Shown here one piece after another: positions 16,622 through 25,102 of a DNA stretch of 38,363 nucleotides. Every line of letters starts with the position of its first letter. The stretch's first letter is position 1. The position numbers and the translations under genes were made by a program. Under the pieces are notes generated by a model. That model ran no database searches. It saw only the letters and a program-made list of their open reading frames with translations, and was not told where the DNA came from. Origin of the DNA: Acidobacteria bacterium 13_1_40CM_65_14 (GTDB lineage: Bacteria; Acidobacteriota; Vicinamibacteria; Vicinamibacterales; CAVVIG01); assembly GCA_001917905.1 (NCBI GenBank), contig MNEX01000118.1:1-38363 (forward strand), written 5' to 3'.

Positions 16622-16810
16622 AAGAGTCGATTCTAGACCACAAGCTCGCCACCACGGCGGAGTCGATTCTGCACCACGAGCTCGCCACCATGGCGGAGTC
16701 GATTCTGGACCACAAGCTCGCCACCACGGAGGACGCGGGGGACACGGGGCGAGAGCTGTACTGGATTTCACCCCGTGTCCTCCGTGTCCCCCGTGGTGGC
16801 GAGTTCCTCA
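16622..16810. repeat. 36-bp tandem repeat (~3 copies) followed by family A palindrome A4
   Basis: agtcgattctgcaccacgagctcgccaccatggcgg-type 36-mers, then ctcgccaccacggaggacgcgggggacacgggg...ccccgtgtcctccgtgtcccccgtggtggcgag. Confidence 0.9.
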
Positions 16811-16821
16811 GTCGCGGAGAG

Positions 16822-17862
16822 CTAGATGAGCAGCAGGCGCTGCACTGCGACGTTCCAACTCATCGCCGCTGCGCGGACGGCGGCGTTCGTGCCGAGGCGC
16901 TCGGCCAGACGCCGGTCGTCGCTCAGTCGCGCGAGCGCAATCGCGACAGACGCCGGCGTGGGCTCGCACACCACGCCGGTGTCATCGTCCTTGACGAGCT
17001 CGGTCGGTCCCCCGCTGTCCGCGCACGTGACGACGGCTTTACGCGCCGCGAACGCCTCGACGGTCACGAACCCGAAATCCTCGGCGAGCGGGGTGAAGCA
17101 GACCGCTCGGCACCGCGCGAGATGATCGAGCATCGTCTCCTCGTCGACCTGGCCGGTGAAGGTAATGCGATCGGCGACGCCGAGCGTGCGCGCGAGTTGC
17201 TCGAGCTCGCGCCGCTGCTCCCCTTCCCCGGCAATCACGGCTTTGACGTGACGGGCCGAGGCGTCGGCGAGCGCGCGAACGAGGAGATCGACGCGCTTGT
17301 GCCGCGTCAACCGCGAGACGGCGAAGATGTAGTCGCCGTACCCGTCACAGCGATACGCACGCGGCGGCGGCGGCGGATAGACGACGTCCGCGCGGATGCC
17401 GAGGTCGGCAGCCAGCCGGCGCTGAATCGTCTGCGACTGCGCGACCACACGCGTCACGTTGCGCGTCAGCAGCCAGCGGTCGGCCGTGCGGATCGTCACT
17501 TTGCGGAGGCTCTCCTTCACAAGATTGGGAAACGAGATCGACGCGGTGAGCTGCGGCCACAGGTCGTAGTACTCGCGCATGGTGTGATTCAGCCAGCACA
17601 CGTGCTTCGGATGGCGGACCGCGTAGCTCGGATAGCGAAGGCTGATGACTTGATCCACGCGCCGGCCATCGGTCATGGAGACGTCGGTCCGCCATGTCGC
17701 CCAATACGCCGACGCTTGACGGCCGAATCCGTGGTCGGGCGTGATCACAAGGTGAGCGTCGTGTCCCGCGGCACGCGCCGCCTCAACCAACGAACGGCCG
17801 ATGACGAGATGTCCGCCTTCGACCGATGGCGGGCTGGACGTGACGACGGCGAGAACGGCCAT
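16822..17862 (-). CDS. Glycosyltransferase family 4
   Basis: YIFAVSRLTRHKRVDLLVRAL, AVIAGEGEQRRELEQLARTLGVADRITFTGQV, EDFGFVTVEAFAARKAVVTCADSGGPTELV. Confidence 0.93.
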   Translation of the reverse strand: MAVLAVVTSSPPSVEGGHLVIGRSLVEAARAAGHDAHLVITPDHGFGRQASAYWATWRTDVSMTDGRRVDQVISLRYPSYAVRHPKHVCWLNHTMREYYDLWPQLTASISFPNLVKESLRKVTIRTADRWLLTRNVTRVVAQSQTIQRRLAADLGIRADVVYPPPPPRAYRCDGYGDYIFAVSRLTRHKRVDLLVRALADASARHVKAVIAGEGEQRRELEQLARTLGVADRITFTGQVDEETMLDHLARCRAVCFTPLAEDFGFVTVEAFAARKAVVTCADSGGPTELVKDDDTGVVCEPTPASVAIALARLSDDRRLAERLGTNAAVRAAAMSWNVAVQRLLLI

Positions 17863-17877
17863 TCAGGATCGCTCGGC

Positions 17878-17944
17878 TAGCTCTCCACCACGAAGGACGC
17901 GGAGGACAGGAGGAAAGCATGGGAGAGTGAACGTGGAGAGTTCT
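17878..17944. repeat. Degenerate family A element, copy A5
   Basis: ctctccaccacgaaggacgcggaggacaggagg...cgtggagag; one arm eroded. Confidence 0.6.
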
Positions 17945-17961
17945 GGCACCTGCGCGAAATG

Positions 17962-18768
17962 CTACGCACGACCGCTGCGCGAGCCGACGACCCGGGCTGG
18001 AATCCCCACCGCAATCGTGCCGGCCGGCACGTTCTCGCGAACCAGGGCCGCGGCGCCGACGACGGCGTGATCGCCGATAGCGACGCCGTCCAGGATTTTC
18101 GCGCCCGCGCCGATCCACGCGCCGTCGCCGATCGTCACGCCCGCCGACACGCGGGGCTGCGAGATGACCGCCTTCGCCGGATCCGAGAAGTCGTGGTCAC
18201 CGCCGATGATGTAGCTGTAGGCCGCAATCAGCACGTTGCGGCCGATGGTCACGCGGCTCGCGGAAAAGACTTCGCAGTTGAATCCGAGGTTCGCGCCGTC
18301 GGCCACCTGGATGTCGCCGTTCTTGCACGAGAGAATCGTGTTGCGGCCGATGAACACGCCGTTACCGATTCGGATCCCCAGATTGGTGTCGCCCTTGGCG
18401 TCGACGAGGCAGTTGTCGTCGATGACCACGTTGCTGCCGATGTGAATCTTGTGCGGATGGCGCAGCACGACGTTCTGTCCGAACACGACGCCGCGCCCGC
18501 ACGATCCAAGCAGCCAGGGATACATCATTTGGCGCATCGCGAGGCCAGCCGCGCCGGCGAGTCCCTGGCACAACATGACGACCAGCTCGTACTTCGCGAG
18601 CGCGGCGAAGCCTGGACGGCCGACGACCAAATCCTGGTACTTGTCGCGGCTCGATCGCCCCGGCGCAAAGATCTGCTCCTGCGCTCTCGCGATGTCCGCG
18701 GTCGACACGGCTCCGGTCTTCGCGCCGCTGTTCGTCGTCGGATCGTCGTTGACGTTAAAGCCAGCCAT
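17962..18768 (-). CDS. Left-handed beta-helix acyltransferase (CysE/LacA/LpxA-like)
   Basis: Hexapeptide repeats: KIHIGSNVVIDDNCLVDAKGDTNLGIRIGNGVFIGRNTIL...TIGDGAWIGAGAKILDGVAIGDHAVVGAAALV. Confidence 0.9.
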   Translation of the reverse strand: MAGFNVNDDPTTNSGAKTGAVSTADIARAQEQIFAPGRSSRDKYQDLVVGRPGFAALAKYELVVMLCQGLAGAAGLAMRQMMYPWLLGSCGRGVVFGQNVVLRHPHKIHIGSNVVIDDNCLVDAKGDTNLGIRIGNGVFIGRNTILSCKNGDIQVADGANLGFNCEVFSASRVTIGRNVLIAAYSYIIGGDHDFSDPAKAVISQPRVSAGVTIGDGAWIGAGAKILDGVAIGDHAVVGAAALVRENVPAGTIAVGIPARVVGSRSGRA

Positions 18769-19678
18769 GTTCGCGATACCAGTTCAGCGTGCGAGTGATG
18801 CCTTCGCGCAGACCGACGCGCGGCGCGTACCCAAGCTCGTGACGCGCACGCGAGATGTCGAAGGCGCGGCTCTTCGTGAAAAAGTCGACACGGCGACGAT
18901 GGATCGGCGGCTCGATGCCGAGCGGCGTGCACAGCGCTTCGCACGCCGCACCGGCGATCACCTCCCCGCCGGCCAGGATGTAGGTGCGATTGGCGGCCGC
19001 GGCATGCTCGCCGCACAACCGGAACCCTTCAACCAGATCGTCGATGTAGGTCAGATGGTAATAGATTTCGCCGCTGCCGAGCGTGATCCAGCGGCGGCGG
19101 GCGACGCCGCGAAACAGCCTCAGAAGGCGCCGATCGCCGGGGCCGTAGATCCCGGTTGGGCGCGCGATCGTGACCTCGACGCCGGTACGCGCGCCGGTTT
19201 CGCGGGCCAGTCGCTCCCCTTCGAGCTTCGTGTCTTGATACACGTCACCCGGCTTGAGCGGCGCGTCTTCGTTGGCGGGTGGGCCCTCGACGTCGCCGTG
19301 CACGCCGACGGTGCTGCAGTGCACGACGCGGCGGACGCCACCGCGCGCGGCCGCCTCGATCAGGGCGCCGACAGCCGTCGCGTTGACCGCGCGATACGCC
19401 TCGGCCGGCAGGCCGGCCTGCCTGTAGATGGCGGCGATGTGATAGACGAGGTCGACGCCGGCCGTCGCGGCGCCAAGGGCCTGAGGGTCGCGCAGGTCGC
19501 CAGGGACGATCGTGATGCCGGCGCCGGCCAAGGTGGCCAAGGTGTCAGACACGTGTCTGACACCGGTGTCAGACACCTGGCCGCGGACGAGGGCGCGGAC
19601 GTCATGCCCGCGCGCCGCGAGCGCCCGCGCGAGGTGACCGCCGGTGAATCCGGTGGCGCCGGTTACGAGGATGCGCAC
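18755..19678 (-). CDS. NAD-dependent epimerase/dehydratase
   Basis: MRILVTGATGFTGGHLARALAARGHDVRALVRG, DLVYHIAAIYR, YQDTKLEGERLARE. Contains an in-frame palindrome-encoded VSDTGVRHVSDT. Confidence 0.92.
   Translation of the reverse strand: MRILVTGATGFTGGHLARALAARGHDVRALVRGQVSDTGVRHVSDTLATLAGAGITIVPGDLRDPQALGAATAGVDLVYHIAAIYRQAGLPAEAYRAVNATAVGALIEAAARGGVRRVVHCSTVGVHGDVEGPPANEDAPLKPGDVYQDTKLEGERLARETGARTGVEVTIARPTGIYGPGDRRLLRLFRGVARRRWITLGSGEIYYHLTYIDDLVEGFRLCGEHAAAANRTYILAGGEVIAGAACEALCTPLGIEPPIHRRRVDFFTKSRAFDISRARHELGYAPRVGLREGITRTLNWYREHGWL
19541..19577. repeat. REP-like palindrome in epimerase CDS (family J, copy 1)
   Basis: Perfect 24-bp palindrome ggtgtcagacacgtgtctgacacc followed by ggtgtcagacacc. 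Confidence 0.92.
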
Positions 19679-20424
19679 CGTTCGGCGCAGACGGTCACCG
19701 GCGAGCCAAACAGGCGCAGCAGGCCGGCGCGATCGAGGACCTCTTCGGAGAATTCCGTGAACCGGCGCGATCCAATCGCGCGGTGCAACTGCATGGGCAT
19801 CGCGAACTGACGATGGACCGAGCGGACCCGGAACCCGTTGCGCGCGAGTTGGCGCCTGATGGTCCGGTGCGTGAATACGCGATAGGCTTCGGTGCGTCCA
19901 CCGGCGGCATGCACCGCGCGTCGCGTCAGCGAGTGCAGCATCGCCGCGCTCGTCGCGGACGGGTAATCGAAGATCACCAGCCGCTCGGCCACGCGACAGA
20001 GCTCACGCATGCATTGCCGCCAGTCCGGCGCGTGCATCAGCACGCGCAGACAGACGGCGGCGTCGAAGGTCCGGTCGCCGAACTTCAGCGCGTGCGCGTC
20101 GCCACGCTGAAAATTCACTTTCACGCCGCTGTCGGCGGCGCGCCGCCGGGCGACCTCGAGCATCTCCTCGGACGCATCCACCGCCGTGACCTTCGCGCCG
20201 CCGAGCGCGAGCATCAGCGCTGCGCGTCCCGCGCCGGTGCCGACGTCGATGATGGTCCGGTCCTTGATGCGCCCGATCATGTTCGCGAGCACGCGCACCT
20301 GTGTACTCGAGACGAGCTCGCCAATCGGTCCGCCGAACCGGCGATCCTCGAAGGACCGCGCCATGGCCTTGTCGGCGTACATGGTGTAGCTGTAGTGCTG
20401 CTGGGGATTCGGTCGCTTGCTCAC
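19663..20424 (-). CDS. Class I SAM-dependent methyltransferase
   Basis: DRTIIDVGTGAGRAALMLALGGAKVTAVDASEEMLEVARRRA. Confidence 0.9.
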   Translation of the reverse strand: MSKRPNPQQHYSYTMYADKAMARSFEDRRFGGPIGELVSSTQVRVLANMIGRIKDRTIIDVGTGAGRAALMLALGGAKVTAVDASEEMLEVARRRAADSGVKVNFQRGDAHALKFGDRTFDAAVCLRVLMHAPDWRQCMRELCRVAERLVIFDYPSATSAAMLHSLTRRAVHAAGGRTEAYRVFTHRTIRRQLARNGFRVRSVHRQFAMPMQLHRAIGSRRFTEFSEEVLDRAGLLRLFGSPVTVCAERCASS

Positions 20425-21644
20425 GCCACATCCTCGGTGTCAGACACGTGTCTGACACGTGTCTGACACCTGGTCGGTGCGGCGAGGGCGTCACAGGCCT
20501 GGCGCGTGCGTTCGAGATACGCCTCGTAGCTGTACTTCGCGTCGGCGAGCTGTCGGGCCCGGCGGCCAATTGCGGCGGCGCGGTCCACATCCGTCATCAC
20601 GGCGAGAATCCCGTCCGCAAATGCCTGCGGCGTCGCGCCGGTGAGGATCGCGGTGTCGTCGCTCAAGACCTGCGTGTGCGTCAGCAGTCGGGTTGCGACG
20701 ATCGGTTTGCCGGACCGCAGATACTGATAAATCTTCAGGGGCGTGTTCGTGCCGCGCGAGCGCGGCGAGACGAGCACGTCCGCCGCCAGCAGATACGCGG
20801 GAATCTCCGAGGCTGGCCGCTCACCCGCGAAGATCGTCACAGCGTCGATGCCCGCCGCGCGCGCCTGCGCGCGCGCGCGCTCGATCTGATCCGGCTTGCC
20901 GCCGGCGAGCACGAGGCGCGCGTTCGGCCGCGCGCGCTGCACGATGGCCATCGCGTCGAACAGCAAGTCGAGTCCCTGATACGCCTCGAACGTCCCGGTA
21001 TAGAGGATCACCGGCGTCGACGGCTCGACTCCGAGTGCGCCGCGGACGTCTGAGGCCTGCGCCGGCGTCGCCTGATCCTCGGTCGATCCCGGCGCATTCT
21101 CGATGAGCACCGTCTGCGCGTGCGGTTCGATCGCGCGCACGGTGTCCTCGAGCGACGGGCAAATGACGATGACGACGCGCGAGCGGCGGATCATGAAGCG
21201 CTCGATGCCGAGAAACGCGCGGCGGATGAGCCGCGACCGGCTGAACGCGAAGTTCGTCAGCTGCTGCGGCAGGCTCGAGTGCATGTCGTAGAGATGCGGC
21301 ACGCGCAGCAGCGCGGCGAGCGCCGCGCCAATCAACCCGCCTTCTTCGTGCGAGTGGATGGCGTCGTACCGTGCCGACAGCACACGGCGGATCGCCGTGA
21401 GCGTGAGCAGCGCGTTGAGCGGAATCTTCGCGAACGAGGGACCGATCTTCACGCCGCGCAGAAACGGCGGCCGCAGACTGCGGAACACACGCAGTCCCGG
21501 CATCGCCACATCCTGGCCGAACGGATAGGTGACGAGATCGACGTAGTGGCCGAGCGCGGTCATGGCACGGATGCGATGAAACTCACTGAACGGCGTGCCC
21601 CGCGGTTCGAAGAACGGCTCGGGTGCGATCATCAAGATGCGCAC
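20421..21644 (-). CDS. Glycosyltransferase family 4
   Basis: VRILMIAPEPFFEPRGTPFSEFHRIRAM, VILYTGTFEAYQGLDLLFDAM, RSGKPIVATRLLTHTQVL; GTG start inferred (ORF open to 21665). Confidence 0.9.
   Translation of the reverse strand: MRILMIAPEPFFEPRGTPFSEFHRIRAMTALGHYVDLVTYPFGQDVAMPGLRVFRSLRPPFLRGVKIGPSFAKIPLNALLTLTAIRRVLSARYDAIHSHEEGGLIGAALAALLRVPHLYDMHSSLPQQLTNFAFSRSRLIRRAFLGIERFMIRRSRVVIVICPSLEDTVRAIEPHAQTVLIENAPGSTEDQATPAQASDVRGALGVEPSTPVILYTGTFEAYQGLDLLFDAMAIVQRARPNARLVLAGGKPDQIERARAQARAAGIDAVTIFAGERPASEIPAYLLAADVLVSPRSRGTNTPLKIYQYLRSGKPIVATRLLTHTQVLSDDTAILTGATPQAFADGILAVMTDVDRAAAIGRRARQLADAKYSYEAYLERTRQACDALAAPTRCQTRVRHVSDTEDVA
20436..20470. repeat. REP-like palindrome in the GT4 3' end (family J, copy 2)
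   Basis: ggtgtcagacacgtgtctgacacgtgtctgacacc, translated in frame as RCQTRVRHVSDT. Confidence 0.92.
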
Positions 21645-21677
21645 GGTCGTGTGATTTTCCCACAAAAACGTAGTAAA

Positions 21678-22679
21678 GTGACGCTTCTTCCTGTGTCACG
21701 CGTCGCCGCCTACCTTTCCAGCGCGTCCTCCGTGCATCGTCACGTCATCCTGGCGGCGAAGACTGCCGTCAGCGTCGTGCTGCTCGCGCTGCTGTTCTCG
21801 CGCATCGAGGTGGGACGTCTGTGGGCCACCGCGCGCCAGGCCTCGTTGTGGTGGTTGGCGATGGCGCTCCTGCTGCTGTTGATCAACACGCTCGCGGCCA
21901 CCTGGCGATGGCTTGTGCTGCTTCATGCGCAGGACATCACCATCGCCCGCCGACGCTTGTTCGGATCGTTTCTGGTCGCGTCGTTCTTCAACAACTTTCT
22001 CCCGAGCAACATCGGCGGCGACGTCATCCGCATCCGCGACACGGCGAAAGCGGCGGGATCGAAAACGCTGGCCACCACCGTCGTGCTCGTCGATCGCGGC
22101 CTTGGGCTGCTTGGCCTCGTGCTGGTTGCCGCGCTCGGCGCGACCGCCGCGGGCAACGCGCATCACGCGACGCCGCCCATCTGGCCCATGTGGCTGTGGG
22201 TCGGATTCCTGATCACCGCGGCCGCATCGGCGCCCGCCGTCCTAGCGCCCGACGGCTTCGGACGCCTGCTGCAGCCGCTGACGGTGTTTCATCCTGAATG
22301 GGTCGGCGAGCGCATCGACACCCTCACGTCTGGGCTCGCGCGCTTCCGCGAGCGGCCGAGAGCGCTCGCGGAGTGCTTCGGCGGCGCGGTCTTCGTCCAG
22401 GGCTCACTCGTCGTCTTTTACTTTGTGGTCGCGTACGCGCTGCACCTGAACGTGTCGATGTGGGACCTCGCGGTCATCGTACCGGTGTCCTTCGTCGTGC
22501 AACTGCTACCGGTGTCGGTCAACGGCTTCGGCGTCCGCGAAGCGACGTTTACGTTTTACTTCGCACGCATCGGCCAGCCCATTGAATCGGCGCTCCTCGT
22601 CTCGCTCGTGGCGCAGGCGCTCGTGATGTTGTTCTCCCTCCTCGGCGCCGCAGTTTACGTCGCGCGTCATCATCAGTAA
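21678..22679 (+). CDS. Lysylphosphatidylglycerol synthase TM region / AglD-like flippase family protein
   Basis: Multi-TM; NNFLPSNIGGDVIRIRDTAKAAGSKTLATTVVLVDRGLGL, LPVSVNGFGVREATFTFYF; GTG start inferred. Confidence 0.85.
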   Translation: MTLLPVSRVAAYLSSASSVHRHVILAAKTAVSVVLLALLFSRIEVGRLWATARQASLWWLAMALLLLLINTLAATWRWLVLLHAQDITIARRRLFGSFLVASFFNNFLPSNIGGDVIRIRDTAKAAGSKTLATTVVLVDRGLGLLGLVLVAALGATAAGNAHHATPPIWPMWLWVGFLITAAASAPAVLAPDGFGRLLQPLTVFHPEWVGERIDTLTSGLARFRERPRALAECFGGAVFVQGSLVVFYFVVAYALHLNVSMWDLAVIVPVSFVVQLLPVSVNGFGVREATFTFYFARIGQPIESALLVSLVAQALVMLFSLLGAAVYVARHHQ

Positions 22680-22689
22680 TCCTCGTTCG

Positions 22690-22735
22690 ACGTTAGCCTG
22701 ACTGTTGTTCCGCGTCAGTCTGACTTCGCCCGGCT
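22690..22735. repeat. Short family G-like palindrome
   Basis: gttagcctgactgttgttccgcgtcagtctgactt, same word as 10761-10860. Confidence 0.55.
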
Positions 22736-22804
22736 TTGGCCGATTGCCCGAGGATATCGCTCCATCCCACCCGGCGCGACCGTTGCTACGACAACTCCCA
22801 TCCC

Positions 22805-24940
22805 GTGAACCGGATCCCCTGGGTTGTCATTGCGGCGGCGATCGCTGTGCAGGGCGAAGCGCGGCTCGGCGTCGCTCGCGCCCAGTCGCCGGCCGGCGAA
22901 TACGCGCGGACCGCCACGGTCACCTCGCTGACCGGTCTGCGCGCCGACGTCACGTGGAATCCTCTTCGCGTCACCGTCCGCGAGCCGGCCACCGGACGTG
23001 TCGTCAGCCAGCTCGGAGCGAGCGGGATTCCCGCGCTGTTTTTTGAGAGCGACGCCGGATCGCGCGCGATCCAGGGCGATCCGATCGTCGAACGCACGAC
23101 GCTGAACGGATATCGCGCGACGTATGCGCTCGACGCTGGCCGGCGCGCCGAGGTCGAGCTGCAGTGGACGCCGGCGGAGACCCTGCTCGTCACGCTGCGG
23201 TTCGAACCAGACGGCGAGATCCGGCGGCTCGGCGCGCAGCTGCCGGTCGCATCCGACGAGCACTTCGTCGGTCTCCTCGAACGCACCGTCGACAATCCGG
23301 CGGCCGACGGCCGGCCGCTCTCGGCGGCACTCGATCTCCGCGGCCAGACCGTCTCGATGTTCGTGAAGCCGACTCACAGTCTGTATCTGCCGTTCTACCT
23401 GTCGTCAGCCGGGTACGGCGTATTCGTCGAGGGCACGTGGCCCGGCGTCTTCGATCTCGCGGCGTCGCGCGGCAACACGACTGCGTTTTCGTTCGAAGGA
23501 CCGGAGCTGAAATTCCACGTCATTCCCGGTCCCGATCCGGCGGCGATTCTCGGCCGCTACGTGCAGGTGGCCGGCCGCCCGCTCGTCCCGCCGAAATGGG
23601 CGTTCCTGCCGTGGCGATATCGCGACGAGCACGTGAACCTTCCGCGCTTCTACGACGGCACGGCGTACTCCGGGCCGTACAATTCGCAGGTCGTCGAAGA
23701 CGTCCTGATGCTGCAGGCGCTCGACATCCCGCTCGGCGTGTACTGGATCGATCGGCCGTGGGCCGTCGGACACGAGGGCTACGACGACTTCACGTGGGAT
23801 CGCAGGCGCGTGCCGAACCCGGAGCGGATGATTCGCTGGCTCGACGACAAAGGGATCAGATTCCTCCTCTGGCTCGCGCCGTGGATTCAAGGCTCCATCG
23901 TCGACGAGGCGAAGCGGCGCGGCTTCCTGATGCCGGATCTCGCGTCACAGAACGACCACTCTCACGTCGACTTCACCAATCCCGGCGCCACTGTGTGGTG
24001 GCAGGACTGCGTGCGTACGCTCGTGGACGCCGGCGTTGCCGGGTTCAAGCTCGATCGCGGCGATGAGGAAGTGCCAGGCCGCGTCGATCTCCGCACGGCG
24101 GATGGACGAACGACGCGTGAGGTGCACAACGACTATCCGCGGCTCTACGCCGGCGCGGCGCATCAACTCCTCACCGCTCGGCGTCCGGACGATTTCATCC
24201 TGATGGCGCGCGCGGGATATACCGGGAGCCAATCGCTGGCCGCCTTCTGGGCCGGCGACTCGAGCACGTCGGAATGGGGTCTGCGGCAAGCGATCATCGC
24301 CGCGCAGCGCGCCGCCGTCATGGGATTCTCCCTCTGGGGCACGGACATCGGCGGGTACGGCATGAGACTCGATCGCGAAGTGCTGGCGCGCTGGATTGCC
24401 TTCGGCGCGTTCACGCCGATCATGCAGGTCGGCCCGACAGAGAACCGCGGCCTGTGGGACATGCCGACCGAGCCGCGGTACGACACGGAGCTCATTGCGA
24501 TCTGGCGCCTGTACGCGAAGCTCCACACCGCGCTGCAAAACTACAGCGTCGCGCACGCGCTGATCGCGCGCGAGACGGGCGTGCCGATGATCCGGCCGCT
24601 TTTCCTCGCCTTCCCTGACGATCGCCGGGCGTGGGACACGTGGGAAGAGTTTTTCTACGGCGACGACATTCTCGTCGGCGCGATCTGGCGGAAAGGTCAA
24701 CGTGCGATGTCGGTCTATCTTCCGGAGGGCGACTGGCTCGACATGTGGAATCCGACCCGCCTCGTCAGCGGACCGATCACGCTGACCGTCGACTGCCCGA
24801 TGTACAAGATTCCGATCTTCATTCGGCCACGCGCGGCGACGGCGAGGGCCATGGGCGACTTGAACGCGCTGTGGGACGACTCACTGAAGCGGGCGCGCGC
24901 GAAACCGGATCTCGCGGGGCTGGCCGCCGCGATCCACTAG
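22805..24940 (+). CDS. GH31 alpha-glucosidase/alpha-xylosidase-like
   Basis: Signal peptide; GVYWIDRPWAVG, GVAGFKLDRGDEE, FWAGDSSTSEWGLRQAI, GFSLWGTDIGGYG. Confidence 0.9.
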   Translation: MNRIPWVVIAAAIAVQGEARLGVARAQSPAGEYARTATVTSLTGLRADVTWNPLRVTVREPATGRVVSQLGASGIPALFFESDAGSRAIQGDPIVERTTLNGYRATYALDAGRRAEVELQWTPAETLLVTLRFEPDGEIRRLGAQLPVASDEHFVGLLERTVDNPAADGRPLSAALDLRGQTVSMFVKPTHSLYLPFYLSSAGYGVFVEGTWPGVFDLAASRGNTTAFSFEGPELKFHVIPGPDPAAILGRYVQVAGRPLVPPKWAFLPWRYRDEHVNLPRFYDGTAYSGPYNSQVVEDVLMLQALDIPLGVYWIDRPWAVGHEGYDDFTWDRRRVPNPERMIRWLDDKGIRFLLWLAPWIQGSIVDEAKRRGFLMPDLASQNDHSHVDFTNPGATVWWQDCVRTLVDAGVAGFKLDRGDEEVPGRVDLRTADGRTTREVHNDYPRLYAGAAHQLLTARRPDDFILMARAGYTGSQSLAAFWAGDSSTSEWGLRQAIIAAQRAAVMGFSLWGTDIGGYGMRLDREVLARWIAFGAFTPIMQVGPTENRGLWDMPTEPRYDTELIAIWRLYAKLHTALQNYSVAHALIARETGVPMIRPLFLAFPDDRRAWDTWEEFFYGDDILVGAIWRKGQRAMSVYLPEGDWLDMWNPTRLVSGPITLTVDCPMYKIPIFIRPRAATARAMGDLNALWDDSLKRARAKPDLAGLAAAIH

Positions 24941-25086
24941 TGAAGCGTCTTCGCTGAAACAGTACCAGGACCACAAGGAACGCAAAGACCGCGATGACCG
25001 CAAAGAAGCAACTTCACGTGGCTTTCTTTGCGGGCTTTGCGCCCTTTGCGTTCATCGTGATGGCCGTGCCGTTACTGATTCAGCAG
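24937..25086 (-). repeat. Family B 150-bp dispersed palindromic element, copy B2
   Basis: Reverse complement matches 9279-9428 without gaps; sharp edges CTGCTGAATC...CACTAG. Confidence 0.9.
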
Positions 25087-25102
25087 TGACCGGGCACGAG
25101 CT

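Noticed and set aside
16622-16735. CRISPR-like array of 36-bp units
   Set aside because: The units are contiguous with no unique spacers and no cas genes nearby; it is a simple tandem repeat.
21120-21677. N-terminal ~185 aa extension of the AglD-like ORF
   Set aside because: Antisense to a well-supported GT4 and low-complexity; start re-assigned to GTG 21678.
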